Of a DNA stretch of 64,000 nucleotides, positions 14,901 to 23,774 are shown piece after piece. Origin of the DNA: Hirudinaria manillensis. Taxonomy: Eukaryota > Annelida > Clitellata > Hirudinida > Hirudinidae. Below the pieces are notes generated by a model. That model was not told where the DNA came from and made no database searches. It saw nothing but the letters and a program-made list of their open reading frames with translations. Each line of letters opens with the position of its first letter. The first letter of the stretch is position 1. Position numbers and translations under genes: made by a program. The stretch lies in contig CM067532.1 of the NCBI GenBank assembly GCA_034509925.1, positions 2,964,642-3,028,641 on the forward strand. The letters run 5' to 3'.

Positions 14901-17621
14901 GATTAAACCGTCTGCAATGGTTTCTGTGATGATGACGATTGCTATTTACTATAAGCCGATAATAGTTCCATGAGTGGAGACCATGATGGCGATGAAGACG
15001 ACGATGATGATGATGATGATGATAACGACGACGATGATGATGATGCCAAAACTCACATGACGGACTCCAAATTTAGACTCTGCGTGTCTCTGAAGATCGA
15101 GTATTATTTGTACTATTTGTTTCCTCTTTATATCCTCCTGTTATGATAATAATTTGGATAATACGAATGGGGATGATGATGATGATGATGATGACGACAC
15201 GTTGATGATTATGATGGTGATTGCGATGATAATGATTCCAAGATCTAAAAAATGTCCGATAAGTGGTTTAAAAGTGAAAGGAATTTCATGGAACATCCAT
15301 GTGGAGGATGGATGGATGGATGGATTGATGGGTGGATCGATGGATTGCATTTGTAATAGATGGATGTGGACATAATTCAAGATGTCTCGCGATTTATTTC
15401 AATAATAGCTGAAAATTAAACTTTTTGAGTTTTTTTATTGCAGGATTATCGTTTAATTGCCCCAGTAGCTCATCATCATTATCATCACCACCACCATCGT
15501 CGTTGTCGTCATCATCATCATCAACATCATCGTCATCACCCCCATCATCATCATCATCATCAACGTCTTGTAAGATGCTAGAAGATCTTTCACTGTTGAA
15601 TCATTTTGCACCTGAGTATCGGCATTAAGGACCACTACCGAGTTCATGAGTGCTCCTTCAGTCATTCATTCCGTCATTCATTCATTTCTAAGCCAAACTG
15701 TTTCGTCAATCGATCCAAACTCCGGATGAACAGAGAACCGATGGATGGACGGACGGAAGGACGGATGGATGGATCGAAGGGTGTGTAGGTGGGTGGATGG
15801 ATTGATGGATGAATGAGTGTCCTACTCCATCCCGATTATTTCCAGGAATAAGTCGCATTTTTATGAATCATTTGGTTGTAAATTCGTAGGATATTTTTTT
15901 ATGTTTTTGTGTCAATATTTGGTTTGTGATTCATGGACCAAACAGGCAACCATTAACAGTAAACGTTAACAATTTTAACAAATAGTAATAATAATTGGTA
16001 ATAATAATTACTTAACTTAGGTTGAAATGTTTAATAAACTTTTTATTTTATTTTTATTTTTATATAATTAATAATTATTATTATTAAATGTCGTTAAAAT
16101 TGAGAGAATATTCCTCATTCCTGGATATAACTGAATAATAAATGAAGATTAATTTAAACATTTATTCACAAATTAATCAAAATGTTTTCCAATAATTAAT
16201 ATTCGGATTAAAATTAAATTGATTATATTATTCCATAAATTTTATTTTAAATGCTCATAAATTCTATCGAAATATTTAAATTATTTAAATTTATTTTCCC
16301 ACGAAAATGTTTTGAATTACTTTAATAATCATTTTTTTAAATATTTTAATAATTAATTTATTTATTTATTATTATTATTATTCATTAATAATATAATTAT
16401 TAATATAATATTATTCATTAATAATATAATTATTAATATAATATTATTCATTAATTAATATAATATTATTCATTAATAATATAATTAATAATATAATATT
16501 ATTCATTAATTATATAATTAATTAATAATTAATAATAAGTCATCCTTGGATTATAATAAATCCATTTATTTAATTTCAATTTATTCAATTTAAAATACTT
16601 CTTGAAAAATAAGAACTTGAAAAATATCTCTTATTAGAGACATTCCAAAGAATTCTGATACTCGTTGCGTAAAGTTTTATTAAAGACATTTTATTAAATT
16701 CACTTCAAGCGCTTGTAAGTACAGGTGTCCATGTGAACCTCACAAGTACACGCAGTTGTACTGAACTGTACTGGTCTCCAGAAATATGGAGAATTTATTT
16801 CTTAACAAACTGATTAATTATTTTATCGCCTTAATTAGAAAGTTAATTATAATTAATTAATAATTATAATTTATTATATATTCATAATCATTTAATAATT
16901 ATATTTTATTATGTATTTGTTAATCATTTAATAATTATATTTTATTACATATTTAATAATCATAATTGATTAGTGCTTTCATTCAGAGGTTCGTCATAAA
17001 GTTTTCCGACTCCATTTTATTCAATACTCACTTTAATCACGGTTAAATCTTTTTAAATTAACTTATTTATTCGAGATTAATTGTTAATTAATATTTTATT
17101 AATATTTTAATTAATATATTCAATTTATAATGCAATTATTAAAATTTTTTTTAATATAATTTTATTTATTAAATTACATCGGAAATTTCCAACGGAAATA
17201 ATTTATGAAATAATTTGAACATCACTTCATTCGTAACCTCGTTCGTTGAACTGCTGGGCAATTATTATTATCATAGTTATAATTACTGACAGCCTTTAAA
17301 GGACGATTTGGTTGAATTAATTCTTAATATAATCTTTTCTAATGAAATAACGTAAAATTGAATAAATTAATTTTTTAAAAGATTCGTGAACCGTGAACAT
17401 TCACAACTTACCGACGTAGCGGAGTCCTTGCCATTGCGCAACAAGTTTTCCCGGCTTCCCTTGGGGTACGATTCATCGTCACGGTCGAGTGGCTCTCCAC
17501 GGTCCGATGCACCGGAGACCAGGCATAGATTGCGTGTGGACAGCCGGAGGTGGAGAACGCTGGAATTGTTGATGACGACGACGACGATGACGAGGAAGCG
17601 AAGAGAAGGAGTTGTCCACAT
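341..17621 (-). CDS. Secreted astacin metalloprotease with EGF and CUB domains (3' end beyond window)
   Basis: Ten exons join in phase: 17621-17412, 14687-14513, 12633-12516, 3841-3772, 3348-3145, 2655-2523, 2048-1917, 1502-1396, 960-836 and 501-341, giving 478 codons before the edge. Exon 1 starts with ATG and a hydrophobic signal peptide. Residues 71-108 look like an astacin prodomain ending in a basic furin-like run (RRRRKKRKL, 100-108). The catalytic domain follows, with zinc motif [19 protein letters not shown] (His197, His201, His207) and Met-turn DMHYG at 253-257. An EGF-like module lies at about 305-340 and a CUB domain from about 349. Known family role: zinc endopeptidase cleaving matrix or growth-factor precursors outside the cell. 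The astacin-EGF-CUB order resembles sea-urchin BP10/SpAN and nematode NAS proteins more than tolloid, where a CUB follows the protease directly. The C-terminus is outside the window. An extra exon between 17.4 and 14.7 kb cannot be excluded, although the two exons join in phase 0. Confidence 0.85.
2281..2399 (+). repeat. Possible 3' tail of a SINE or CR1/L2-like LINE
   Basis: A moderately GC-rich patch inside the intron between the 2655-2523 and 3348-3145 protease exons ends in GCGCTATATAAAT, followed by a short TTATTGATT-like run. That ending is shared by many animal SINEs and CR1/L2-type LINEs. No tRNA-like A/B box promoter was found, so a truncated LINE tail is as likely as a SINE. Confidence 0.35.
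5181..5470. repeat. (TGAA)n tract plus 16-bp minisatellite
   Basis: A TGAA/GAAT tetranucleotide run at about 5187-5230 is followed from about 5268 by roughly a dozen imperfect head-to-tail copies of a 16-bp unit close to TCATGTTATGTTAATG. Variant units (TCACGTCATGTTA, TGATTTGTTATGTTA) accumulate toward the right. It lies in the large intron of the astacin gene. Confidence 0.85.
5590..5968. repeat. (ATT)n microsatellite abutting the LINE 3' end
   Basis: Two dense blocks of ATT trinucleotides (about 5600-5710 and 5820-5968) run into the 3' end of the minus-strand retrotransposon. On the element's strand this reads as an (AAT)n tail, as in non-LTR elements that end in short repeats. Another ATT block (about 10828-10855) lies at the element's 5' side, so insertion into a pre-existing microsatellite is also possible. 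Predicted proteins of Ile/Leu runs here are artefacts. Confidence 0.8.
6110..6195 (-). repeat. Tandem 43-bp duplication in the LINE 3' UTR
   Basis: Two head-to-tail copies (6110-6152, 6153-6195) share AAGTCCAAAAC, AAGTAATTCAATTATA and ACGCAGC, with a few substitutions between them. It is downstream of the ORF2 stop and may be part of the RNA structure recognised by the reverse transcriptase, which is inference. Confidence 0.75.
6228..9785 (-). CDS. LINE ORF2: reverse transcriptase with CCHC finger and REL endonuclease
   Basis: This 1185-codon open frame encodes the replication protein. The RT core has the finger motif [11 protein letters not shown], the palm Asp in [26 protein letters not shown], and the catalytic box FYMDDLKLF. 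Near the C-terminus is a zinc knuckle ([18 protein letters not shown]), then a restriction-like endonuclease signature with [20 protein letters not shown], fitting the PD...D pattern of REL enzymes. There is no N-terminal APE domain. The frame begins two bases after the ORF1 stop with a TTG. No ATG occurs until about codon 49 (near 9640), so initiation may be by termination-reinitiation, frameshift or internal entry, or the first ATG is used. Known role: nicking the target and priming cDNA synthesis there. Confidence 0.88.
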   Translation of the reverse strand: MQELSINKADRHEKPQNLKLIKVNDSRKKDSIENEIKDNLAFSLEKNMMMKNENKINDDVKCVNKRRQKWTNEQYKDVIWSYYFAKESNNGNVTIATYNIWRSRNPEIFPGMNPNNLSNHRRYILKEKKLSEFDLAEIDEDVKRKLRGSDLDVEQICGSEVCQSEDDSNSQQENLIYKQHQADSGQESLLTRELKSEEMIEAENKLISKFNQIKMIKMHERKNLNKITSPRQADETIKLANQILLKVSTEMTLDLTKINELVYTVASLIAGEKFERKRVAVRFKVANWKMRIQKTINRCRKQLSMIKEFKNGNLDHKKQMGMNTMSLNQINELEQDVTMKLQAKAQRLRRYSKRSEQYHQNRMFRNDTKKFYRSISSKQIEIVDAPKLNTVDTFWRNILEKETHYNSDAEWIKYEEEIYANLNAYEWRDFQVEEISGIINQSHNWKSPGIDKIHNFWFKKLTALHKHLTDAYNEIMKEPSKIPTWLTEGITYLLPKSQETSKAKNYRPITCLPTTYKILTAAISKRIYNHFQSNSILPEEQKGCRKGSRGCKDQLLISQMIVQNSQKFKKNLNIAWIDYRKAFDSIPHSWIIRALQIYHVNDVIVQFIAQSMLKWKTRMTLRHNGGDIETTTIGINRGIFQGDSLSPLLFCIALIPLSNLINRTGLGYRIHKEQISHLFYMDDLKLFTSEHEDMQKVIRVVEIFSKDICMEFGTEKCATIEIKHGQPVVTKGIELMDDGKEEIKSLEIQEMYKYLGMEERDGLNNKLMKEKVKREYYSRLRKILKTQLSAKNKTTAINSFAVPVFAYGFGIIPWVKSEIEKCDRKTRKILTMNGMHHPGADIDRLYVKRNNGGRGIIELLSAYQQSILNLGEYIAATDGRLIQLVRKWDESRKKFSLQTETSKIKLKYKLNVTKEHLGKELKNALEIEKLKRITGKPLHGQYIKNLHNANIDNESSTQWLRKSDLKAETESLIIAAQDQALQTKYFKKMILHQDADGLCRMCHQHIESISHLISGCSMLAATEYLERHNRVARYVHWRIGRECGIPLTTKWYEHTPNGITKFDHGVLMWDYPIITDRTVPANRPDLTYHDKKRRKCLIIDIAVPDDVNVPRKEMEKLTKYKDLQIEIQRMWGVRSQVIPVVVGALGMTSKKFKDYLDLIPGNPSPLEAQKIALCGTAHILRRILN
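9788..10669 (-). CDS. LINE ORF1: coiled-coil and RRM-like nucleic-acid-binding protein
   Basis: A 293-residue protein starting at a genuine ATG. The N-terminus has [12 protein letters not shown], a possible half zinc site. Residues of about 40-150 are rich in heptad-like Lys/Glu/Leu, which predicts a coiled coil that could trimerise. From about 155 ([10 protein letters not shown]) it follows the layout of L1 ORF1p RRM plus C-terminal domain: NRIGKK, RPMIVKF, then [10 protein letters not shown]. The inferred role is binding element RNA as a chaperone. It ends with TAG immediately before ORF2. This L1-like ORF1 alongside a REL-endonuclease ORF2 is unusual. Confidence 0.75.
   Translation of the reverse strand: MTDAVRIRKEIAASATMIGLHICDKCVKENVDVLKKIVECYQVDENIENITKDIAQIKSMIEERTAHESMIQKQMNEMKDWKLQLDKLNAEFKQFGNKLNEISVDKVKETEKWTDLFKTNVQEMNRNVKSVQDSVIKTKTATEIKEDREQRKNNLVFYNLKESMSDQKSNDKEFLTELLKAFDIEFDHQKDVLQMNRIGKKIEGKDRPMIVKFYNFSLKNMILESCYKLKGLMKFKKLIVSHDLSIEDRQSCKKLIEKAKEEKAKTGEADRFIYKIRGTPGSFHVVLIKKQNL
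11841..11915. repeat. (AAT)n microsatellite
   Basis: An uninterrupted AAT run within the astacin intron gives a spurious poly-Asn reading frame. The surrounding 10.9-12.0 kb is AT-rich and I see no gene in it. Confidence 0.9.
12099..12288 (+). repeat. Left arm of a 190-bp perfect inverted repeat
   Basis: The segment from ATTGTTAACGTTTACTG to CCACCCACCTACA is, by eye, identical base for base to the reverse complement of 15784-15973. Weaker homology extends outward to about 12081 and inward to about 12317 (TTCGATCCAT, GTCCGTCC). It lies in intron 3 of the protease gene, about 225 bp downstream, in the gene's sense, of exon 12633-12516. No transposase is seen between the arms. Confidence 0.9.
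12330..12430. repeat. (CCAT)n tetranucleotide tract
   Basis: A run of CCATC/CCGTC units inside the left end of the inverted-repeat loop. A matching GATG/GACG run sits at 15300-15340 and 15735-15780 near the right arm, so the inner flanks of the arms share the same repeat in inverted orientation. Confidence 0.85.
13285..13420. repeat. CAT/CGT trinucleotide and CAA tract
   Basis: Impure ATC/GTC trinucleotides followed by (CAA)n at 13397-13418. Six-frame translation gives His-rich or Met-rich peptides with no homology I recognise. No gene assigned. Confidence 0.8.
13930..14110. repeat. AT-rich tandem repeat, about 34-bp unit
   Basis: Three head-to-tail imperfect copies of a unit resembling TTAATATTTAAAAACAAATA followed by AATTAAA, between two protease exons. 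Confidence 0.6.
15784..15973 (-). repeat. Right arm of the 190-bp perfect inverted repeat
   Basis: Reverse-complement partner of 12099-12288. The arms enclose 3.5 kb holding two protease exons (12516-12633 and 14513-14687). Diverged homology continues to about 15745 on the inner side and 16000 on the outer side. Identity this high outside coding sequence implies recent origin or ongoing gene conversion between the arms. Confidence 0.9.
16360..16530. repeat. AT-only tandem repeat, about 33-bp unit
   Basis: About four copies of ATTCATTAATAATATAATTA plus TTAATATAAT-like sequence. The unit is nearly self-complementary. No gene in 15.98-17.36 kb apart from this repeat and other AT-rich sequence. 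Confidence 0.7.
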
Positions 17622-18370
17622 CTTTTATTCTCTCCAATCCTAGGATACGCGATAAGGTCCTTGATAACGCACTCTAGCGACGATTGAAGTCAGCAGACGT
17701 GTTTGAAGTGTTTCAACTCTGATAAAGAATCAGGGTTTTTTCGCCTCTTGATAACATTTCTTTGATCGAGTCAAATGTTACGCTCTCCAATGAAATCCTC
17801 TTTGCTTTGGAAATTTATTTTTGCGCCAAACAACTTTGTCTTATTGATAGTGATTTCGTTTTAAGGTGAATTCTTGTTCAAGCGGCCGGGAGATCCTGAG
17901 TGCAGGAGTGCACTCGGCCCGAGGATTTTAACTCCTCGACGGAACCTCGAACCAATGGAATTCGTCGGAGGTTCAATGCACGCAAAGCCTTCCCCTCAGA
18001 GATGAATTGACGAATTGCCTCACGAGAACCTGCTGCATACTTCCATCCATCTCCATCCAATCCCATTTCTCCCCGGAAAGGCTTCCATCTAGCGACCTCC
18101 CCGCGCTCGGAAAAGGTGCAAAGAAAGCGAGCAAAGTCGTTTCGGTATCTCTCCACGAATTGAGGATCAAAACCTGCCCGAGTTTCACGACTCTAGAAAG
18201 TTCCCATCACATCCGCAAAGGACTGTGCATCGTCGTCGTCATCGTCGTCGACGTGAACAACCATACGACTTCATTAACAAACCAAAAGCTCGGATCGAAC
18301 TTGAATTGCAAATTCGAGTTCATAATTTCATCGATCAATTCATTGTTACGTCAATTAGGCGCTTAAAGTT
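17622..18370. other. CpG-richer block upstream of the astacin start
   Basis: In contrast to the AT-rich surroundings, 17.4-18.3 kb is rich in CG and contains overlapping open frames on both strands (for example 17878-18156 minus, 92 codons). None resembles a known protein, and none joins exon 1 of the protease with clear splice sites. It most probably covers the promoter and 5' UTR of the minus-strand astacin gene. A small upstream exon is possible. Confidence 0.35.
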
Positions 18371-18821
18371 TATTTTACAAGTTAAGAAATAATAACAATA
18401 ACAAACAATAACAAATAATATGTTAACAAATAATAAAAGTCCATGAATGACAAAAGAATGTTAATCCAAAAACAGAAAACCAGAACCAGGAACTAATATA
18501 ATCTTGTTGATTTTGTCAACCAAACAAATATCTAATCTTCAAACGATTGATTTCGATCGATTGACGGGAAGCTCGATTTCAATCGCTCGGCAGTTCGATC
18601 GGTCAATCGATCGATCGATCAATCAATGCCCTGCTTCTTCGGGTTCCTCTCTTTCTTTCTTCGACACCCACCTCTTAATAATCACTTCCTGTTAACATTC
18701 AAGACGTTATCATTAATTATTTTATTCTGCAATTGATTGATTAATTAATTAATTAACTTAATAAAATTTATTTAAATTTGAAATTTCAAAAAAAGACTTT
18801 AATTTGTGATTCGTCAAGAAA

Positions 18822-21056
18822 TCAACCGACAAAAATTTTGAAGTCATCGACGCAGGCAGGAATTTCAAAGGACTCGATTGGTGGCTGCAGAACGATGCAA
18901 ACGAGAAGTTCCTGTTGATTGGAGACGTTATCTTTATAACATTATTCTGTTGATAGCTTATCAATTCAGGCTAATCAAGTCGTAATACATTAATATTAAT
19001 CAAAGCTAATTAATTATTAATATGAAAATATAATATAATTATTCATATAAATAATGTGCAAAGGACTATGTGATCTAATGTTATTCTCCACTCGTTTAAA
19101 GTTATCGATTGTGTTATCCATTAATATTAAGTATAACGGAGGCTGTGGTAAACCTCATTAATATTAAGTTATGCAGTATACATGACGTAACACGTTACGT
19201 ATTGATTGGTTCTTGTTAACAATGTGATCGTAGTTCAGCAATGACTTAATATATGTTTACGTTTCCAATCTTATTTCAACCTTTTGGTAAGGGTTAGGGT
19301 TGAGTGACAAGCATAATTAATTTAGTAATATCATCTATTTACTAAATCTGTTATTAAAAACCCTTGCAAATCAAAGCAATAATAATAATAATAATAACAA
19401 TAATATTATTCACTAATGATCTCTACGATTATTCTTATTTATCAGAAACATCAATCAGTTCAACTTTAGCTCCGTGACTCTATTTATTTAGTAATATCTT
19501 TCTATTATCCAAATCTGTTATTAAAAATCCTTGCAAATCAAAGCAATAATAACAACAATAATAATAATTATAGTAAAATAATAATAATAACAATAATACT
19601 GATAATAATAATAACATTAACTAATGATTGTTAACTACTAATGATCATTAACTAATTATTCCAATTTATCAGTTCAACCTTAGCAACTTGTTCCGTGACC
19701 CTCACGAGGCAGGACATTTCCGTCCAATCGCGAGGCAGACTTTTGTGATTCGCCTCCGAGTCGTCTGCACTCGAGGGGCAAACGAGGACCGAATACGAGG
19801 AGTGGTAAAATGGGGGACCATCTTTGTACAGCACTGAAGGGAATTTATGAATTTAATTTCTTAATTAATTTAAACGTATTTATAAATAATTTCATATTTA
19901 ATTGGTAAAATATCTAAATAATAATAGCAATAATAATAATAATAATAATAATAATAACGTCTTGAATAATTACTTCAAAAACATGCTTGAGTGTGATTTA
20001 AAATATTCTATTGGTTGAAAGAATCTCTGAAAATCAACCCAAACCCACCGAAATCCACCCCGTACTTCACCCCAGAGCGTACTACCCAACCCTTGTTCCT
20101 GAAGTGACGATACGCAGCGTATCGGGCGACAAAACTTTCATCGAGTCCTCTAAAAGTCTTCCACATTTTCTTCAGTGACATGAATTCCTTTCAAATAATT
20201 TAAATTTAATTCATTTTAAAGGAATTTAATTTAAATTTAATTCATTTTAAAGGAATTTAATTTAAATTTAATTCATTTTAATGTGAATATCTTTTTATGA
20301 ATATCTACTTTTTAAGTGAAAAACAATTTTCAATTCTTACACCATTTTCTGCTTTCACTACAAGGATGCCAAAAACGTGGGAAAGATAAAAAGCCTTTGA
20401 AAACAAGGACACATTAAAGTAAATTTAAATTCATAAAATGATTTCAATTTAATTGATTTTTAAATTTTTTTATTATTATGGTTTTATTATTTAATCAGTT
20501 TCTTTTTTAAATGATGAAAACACAAAGCACACCTCACACAAACTCAACACCAGAGGTTCATGTTTGAGTTCTGCTTCTCGCTCGGAACTTTATCAAATAG
20601 AAGACTTGTTTTTCACATTGTTTAAATCAAATGGTTTTTAATGTTAATTTTTAATTGCAGTATCAAAAATGGTTTTTACTTTGACTGTTTTTTGCCTGTG
20701 CCTGATCTCAAGAAGCCATATTCGTCTGCACAATAAAATTCTAGAGTTTCAGGAGCTCCTTTTGAAAACAAACCCTTGCCATAGAAACCCTAAATGTGTT
20801 AAAAGTAGTTTGTTGAAAATTATGTTCCTTTGCAAAATGTCATTCTTCTCACGTTTAGATACAAGTGCTTGATTTCATCCAAATCGTTCACGTAAACCGC
20901 TTTTTCCTTCAAGTGTCCAAAACAGATCTTAATTTCGGGATATAATTCTGTTTCATCTCTTTCATCATGTTTCGTGGGAACCGGTAGTGCTTTACTACGC
21001 TTAGCACGGCATTTTTTGCGCCTCGGTTCGGTCAATTTTAGATCAAGTTTCTCCAT
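18822..21056 (-). CDS. TSEN2: tRNA-splicing endonuclease catalytic subunit Sen2
   Basis: Seven exons join in phase: 21056-20853, 20789-20680, 20587-20533, 20394-20341, 20187-20049, 19833-19679 and 18911-18822, giving 268 residues. The C-terminal endonuclease fold is clear: FVARYAAYRHFRNKGWVVRS, then VKYGVDF, GPPFYHSSYSV, and QVAKELLVC. The triad expected for Sen2 is present as Tyr183, His198 and Lys239. The N-terminus has the Sen2-like KAVYVNDLDEIKHLYLNGFY followed by GKGLFSKG. Known role: with TSEN34, TSEN54 and TSEN15 it cuts pre-tRNA at the 5' splice site in the nucleus. It is much shorter than the human protein (465 residues) because the variable linker between the N-terminal segment and the nuclease fold is almost absent. 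The ATG at 21056 is the first in frame. The last donor (AAG|GTTGAA) is weak but phase-consistent. Confidence 0.93.
19320..19560. repeat. Diverged direct duplication in a TSEN2 intron
   Basis: About 75 bp (TTTAGTAATATC, CAAATCTGTTATTAAAAA, CCTTGCAAATCAAAGCAATA) at about 19320-19385 recur at about 19485-19550, followed in both cases by AAT/AAC microsatellite. It lies within the 19678-18912 intron and has no coding potential. Confidence 0.75.
20200..20282. repeat. 31-bp tandem repeat in a TSEN2 intron
   Basis: Almost three copies of AATTTAATTTAAATTTAATT plus CATTTTAAAGG, between the 20394-20341 and 20187-20049 exons, close to the acceptor of the latter. Confidence 0.8.
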
Positions 21057-22063
21057 GTTTTGATTTGATGTAAACAAACCTGTGACTCAATTATCATTCA
21101 CAAGAAAATAAAATATAATTTAACTTCTGAGGTTATAAACAATTATGAATAATTTTTAAAAATTTGTTTTCATTACTTGAAACGTTGATTAAATTATTTA
21201 ATATCTTCTGAAATGTAAGATATCTACAAATATTTTCATGTCAGCGAAAATATATACCGCTACTTAATAAAATCCTATTAAAATCTTTTAAATATTTTCA
21301 AATTTATTAATAAAATAAAGTTTGAATTTCTCGTAAGCGTATCCATGCTAAGATAATTTCTCTTAAAATTCGACTTACAAGCGAGACATATAAAGACAGA
21401 CTATGATTGCCATTGGAACTCAATAATTGCCATGAAATTTACTTGTTTCATTTCTGTTATGAACGAGTTTTCTTCCTTTTGTCAAGAAATAATACTCCCT
21501 TTTATCAATTTAATCCCTTTCAGGATCTAGTGAGAATTAATTGTAATTCTCCGACACAGAATCGTTACAAAATCGATTGGTGCTGAATTTGTTGATTGTC
21601 TAAAAAGCTATTTTTAAAAGAGGTTTGTAATAAGAAATAATGAAATACTTCGGTAAGAAAAAACTGATAAGTCCGCAGCAGATTTTATAGATATTTATTT
21701 GAGTTCAGGAATTATGCTTATTTCTGAAATATCCAGAAATGGCTGTCATGATTTCCTCGAAATCATATCCTGCCGCAACTCGCACTTACGACTGGAAAGA
21801 GAAGAAAACTCGTTTAATCCAATTACTTTTCAATGGAATTTGTTCACCATCCACGCCTTTCATCGAAACCAGGAAATGAACTCGCGGTTGACTAATAACA
21901 ACAATATATAAATATATATTATTTATATTCTGTAAATTATGATGGAAATACCAATAAATGTTAAGGGCAACGAATCGTTATTTTTAGAATCTGAAACTTT
22001 GCAAATCTTACTTGGACAATGTTTCAATTTCGTTTTGAAATGAATTATTTCATAATCAATAAG

Positions 22064-23774
22064 CTATTGATATGCTTTAAACATTGACGGTGACGATGAA
22101 AAGGAAGGTGGTTTTGTCGATGACGACGACGATAACCATGACAACGAAGGTGATGAAGAAGACGACGACGACGATGATGATGATATTAGAGACGACGACG
22201 ACGATGAGGAGGAAGAGGAAGAACAGAGCATCGATATGACAAGAGGATTGTTTCCAAGCTTAAGGGGCACTCCGACACAAGAATTTCTCTTCGTGTCCTT
22301 CTGGAGGTTTCCATTGGCAACGACGGAAGCGTTGTTGTTGTTGACGACGGTGTCGTGGCTAACGGAGACTGTGGTAAACTTCCACAGAAGCTTTCCAGGA
22401 GGAATTCGAAGGACTTTCTGTCTGTCTATCTTCAAGGCGTGGAATCCAAACTGCTGTTTCTTTCTTGTAGAAAGTTGTTGTTGATGTTGCTGATGATGCT
22501 GATGATGATGACGATACTTCACGTACAGAGGATCATTTTGAACTTGAAACGAGAGAACATAAAATTGGAAGCCAATTTTGTCAGAGATGTCGCCTGCTTG
22601 ACATCAGAGGCAGTTATATTGGATGCTAAGTCCAATAACAATCATTTACGTGCTTTATTGGTAATATCCTCGTTATTACAATTTAATAAACTATAGTAAA
22701 ATGCATTTAATAAATAATTCGAAACTGTTGTGTTCTGTTGGTTGAATTAGCATATTGATAATCCTATCGGTCGATCAACATCACCGTCTCGCATGCATGC
22801 AGTACATTTCTTGTTGTGGCATTTTACACAAGGATGTTGTTTCATATGATTTTCTATTATCTTTTCATATTTATTAAAATCATTTCCTGTTTTAAATAAG
22901 TAAATAATAACGTGCTAATAAATTACGTGATAAACAATTATTTAATACGGACTAATGATAACAATTAAAACCAATTTATTAAATAATTACTAGTCTTTAG
23001 ATTGGAATAATAACTAGAGTGAACCTTTTTACCGAAAGAGGTGTAAGTTATGGCCACGAGGACAGCTGCCAGTAGGGACACACCGGTGGTTAGGAAGACC
23101 CCATTGAGAAGCACCTTCAGCCATTTGCCCCTGTCATCTCCTTCCGACCAAAAGCTTTTCAAAGCTTTTCCTCTCAGCAGGAAAGTATTTGTTTTGCCTT
23201 CTTCGCAGGTCACTGCCACTTGGTCGGCCATTTTCAGGGCTTTCTGCTTCTCCTGTTGCTTTCTGCTCCAAGTTTCAAAGTTGATTTCTTTCTTCTTTTT
23301 AATTTCTCTCTTGTCTTGGAGGATGACGGCCAGTCTCTTCAGAGCCAACAGGTTCTTCTCTCCGAACGCCCGACTCTTCCAAGTCGTCGGATTGGGTTTT
23401 CGTCTCATTTCTCCTGGCGTTGAGTCCGATTTGCTCAACTTTCTCGAACTGATGGACCTCCGAGAAATGCTCATCCTTCTCTTGACAGAAGCCCGAAAAC
23501 TTCCTCTCCTCTCTATCGGAACTTCCAGGGCAAAAGTCACGGAGTTGGACTTCTTTCTGACCGATGATCGACGCCTCATGATGGAGCCCGAGCGTGGCTT
23601 CATTCCAGGAGGCATCAGGTACTGAATTTCTCGATGCCTATCGACTGTTTCTTTGGCAGGATAGGAGGCTTCGTCGGGAACTCGAAGCATGTTTGTTGAT
23701 GCTGCGTTCGTGTCTACTGTGACGGCCACCGTAATGGGATGAAATCTGAAGTTGTCTCTAAAATCGGAAGCCAT
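22064..23774 (-). CDS. Unrecognised single-pass membrane protein with basic Ser-rich N-terminus
   Basis: Two exons (23774-23033 and 22542-22064) join in phase 1 to give 406 residues. Residues of about 65-115 are basic with repeated PKA-like sites (RRRSS, RRGS, RRMS, RRSIS). Residues of about 150-180 are Lys-rich (KREIKKKKEINFE). A transmembrane segment lies at about 217-243 (LLNGVFLTTGVSLLAAVLVA). After the splice comes a short luminal stretch, then His/Gln runs, Asn/Val residues and a C-terminal half dominated by serine encoded by a degenerate GAC/GAT repeat on the plus strand. By the positive-inside rule the N-terminus should be cytosolic. ATG follows directly on a good acceptor (GTATTTCAG|ATG), so either a 5' UTR intron ends there or coding exons exist upstream. 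I do not recognise the family. Position between TSEN2 and the ankyrin gene gives no clue. Confidence 0.65.

Noticed and set aside
15784..16000. Inverted arms as termini of an autonomous DNA transposon
   Set aside because: No transposase between the arms, and the interior is astacin exons and introns in normal orientation. No target-site duplication seen. Kept as an inverted repeat only.
17878..18188. 92- and 71-codon minus-strand frames in the GC-rich block
   Set aside because: No recognisable domain, no convincing splice connection to the astacin gene. Probably open because of GC content in the promoter region.
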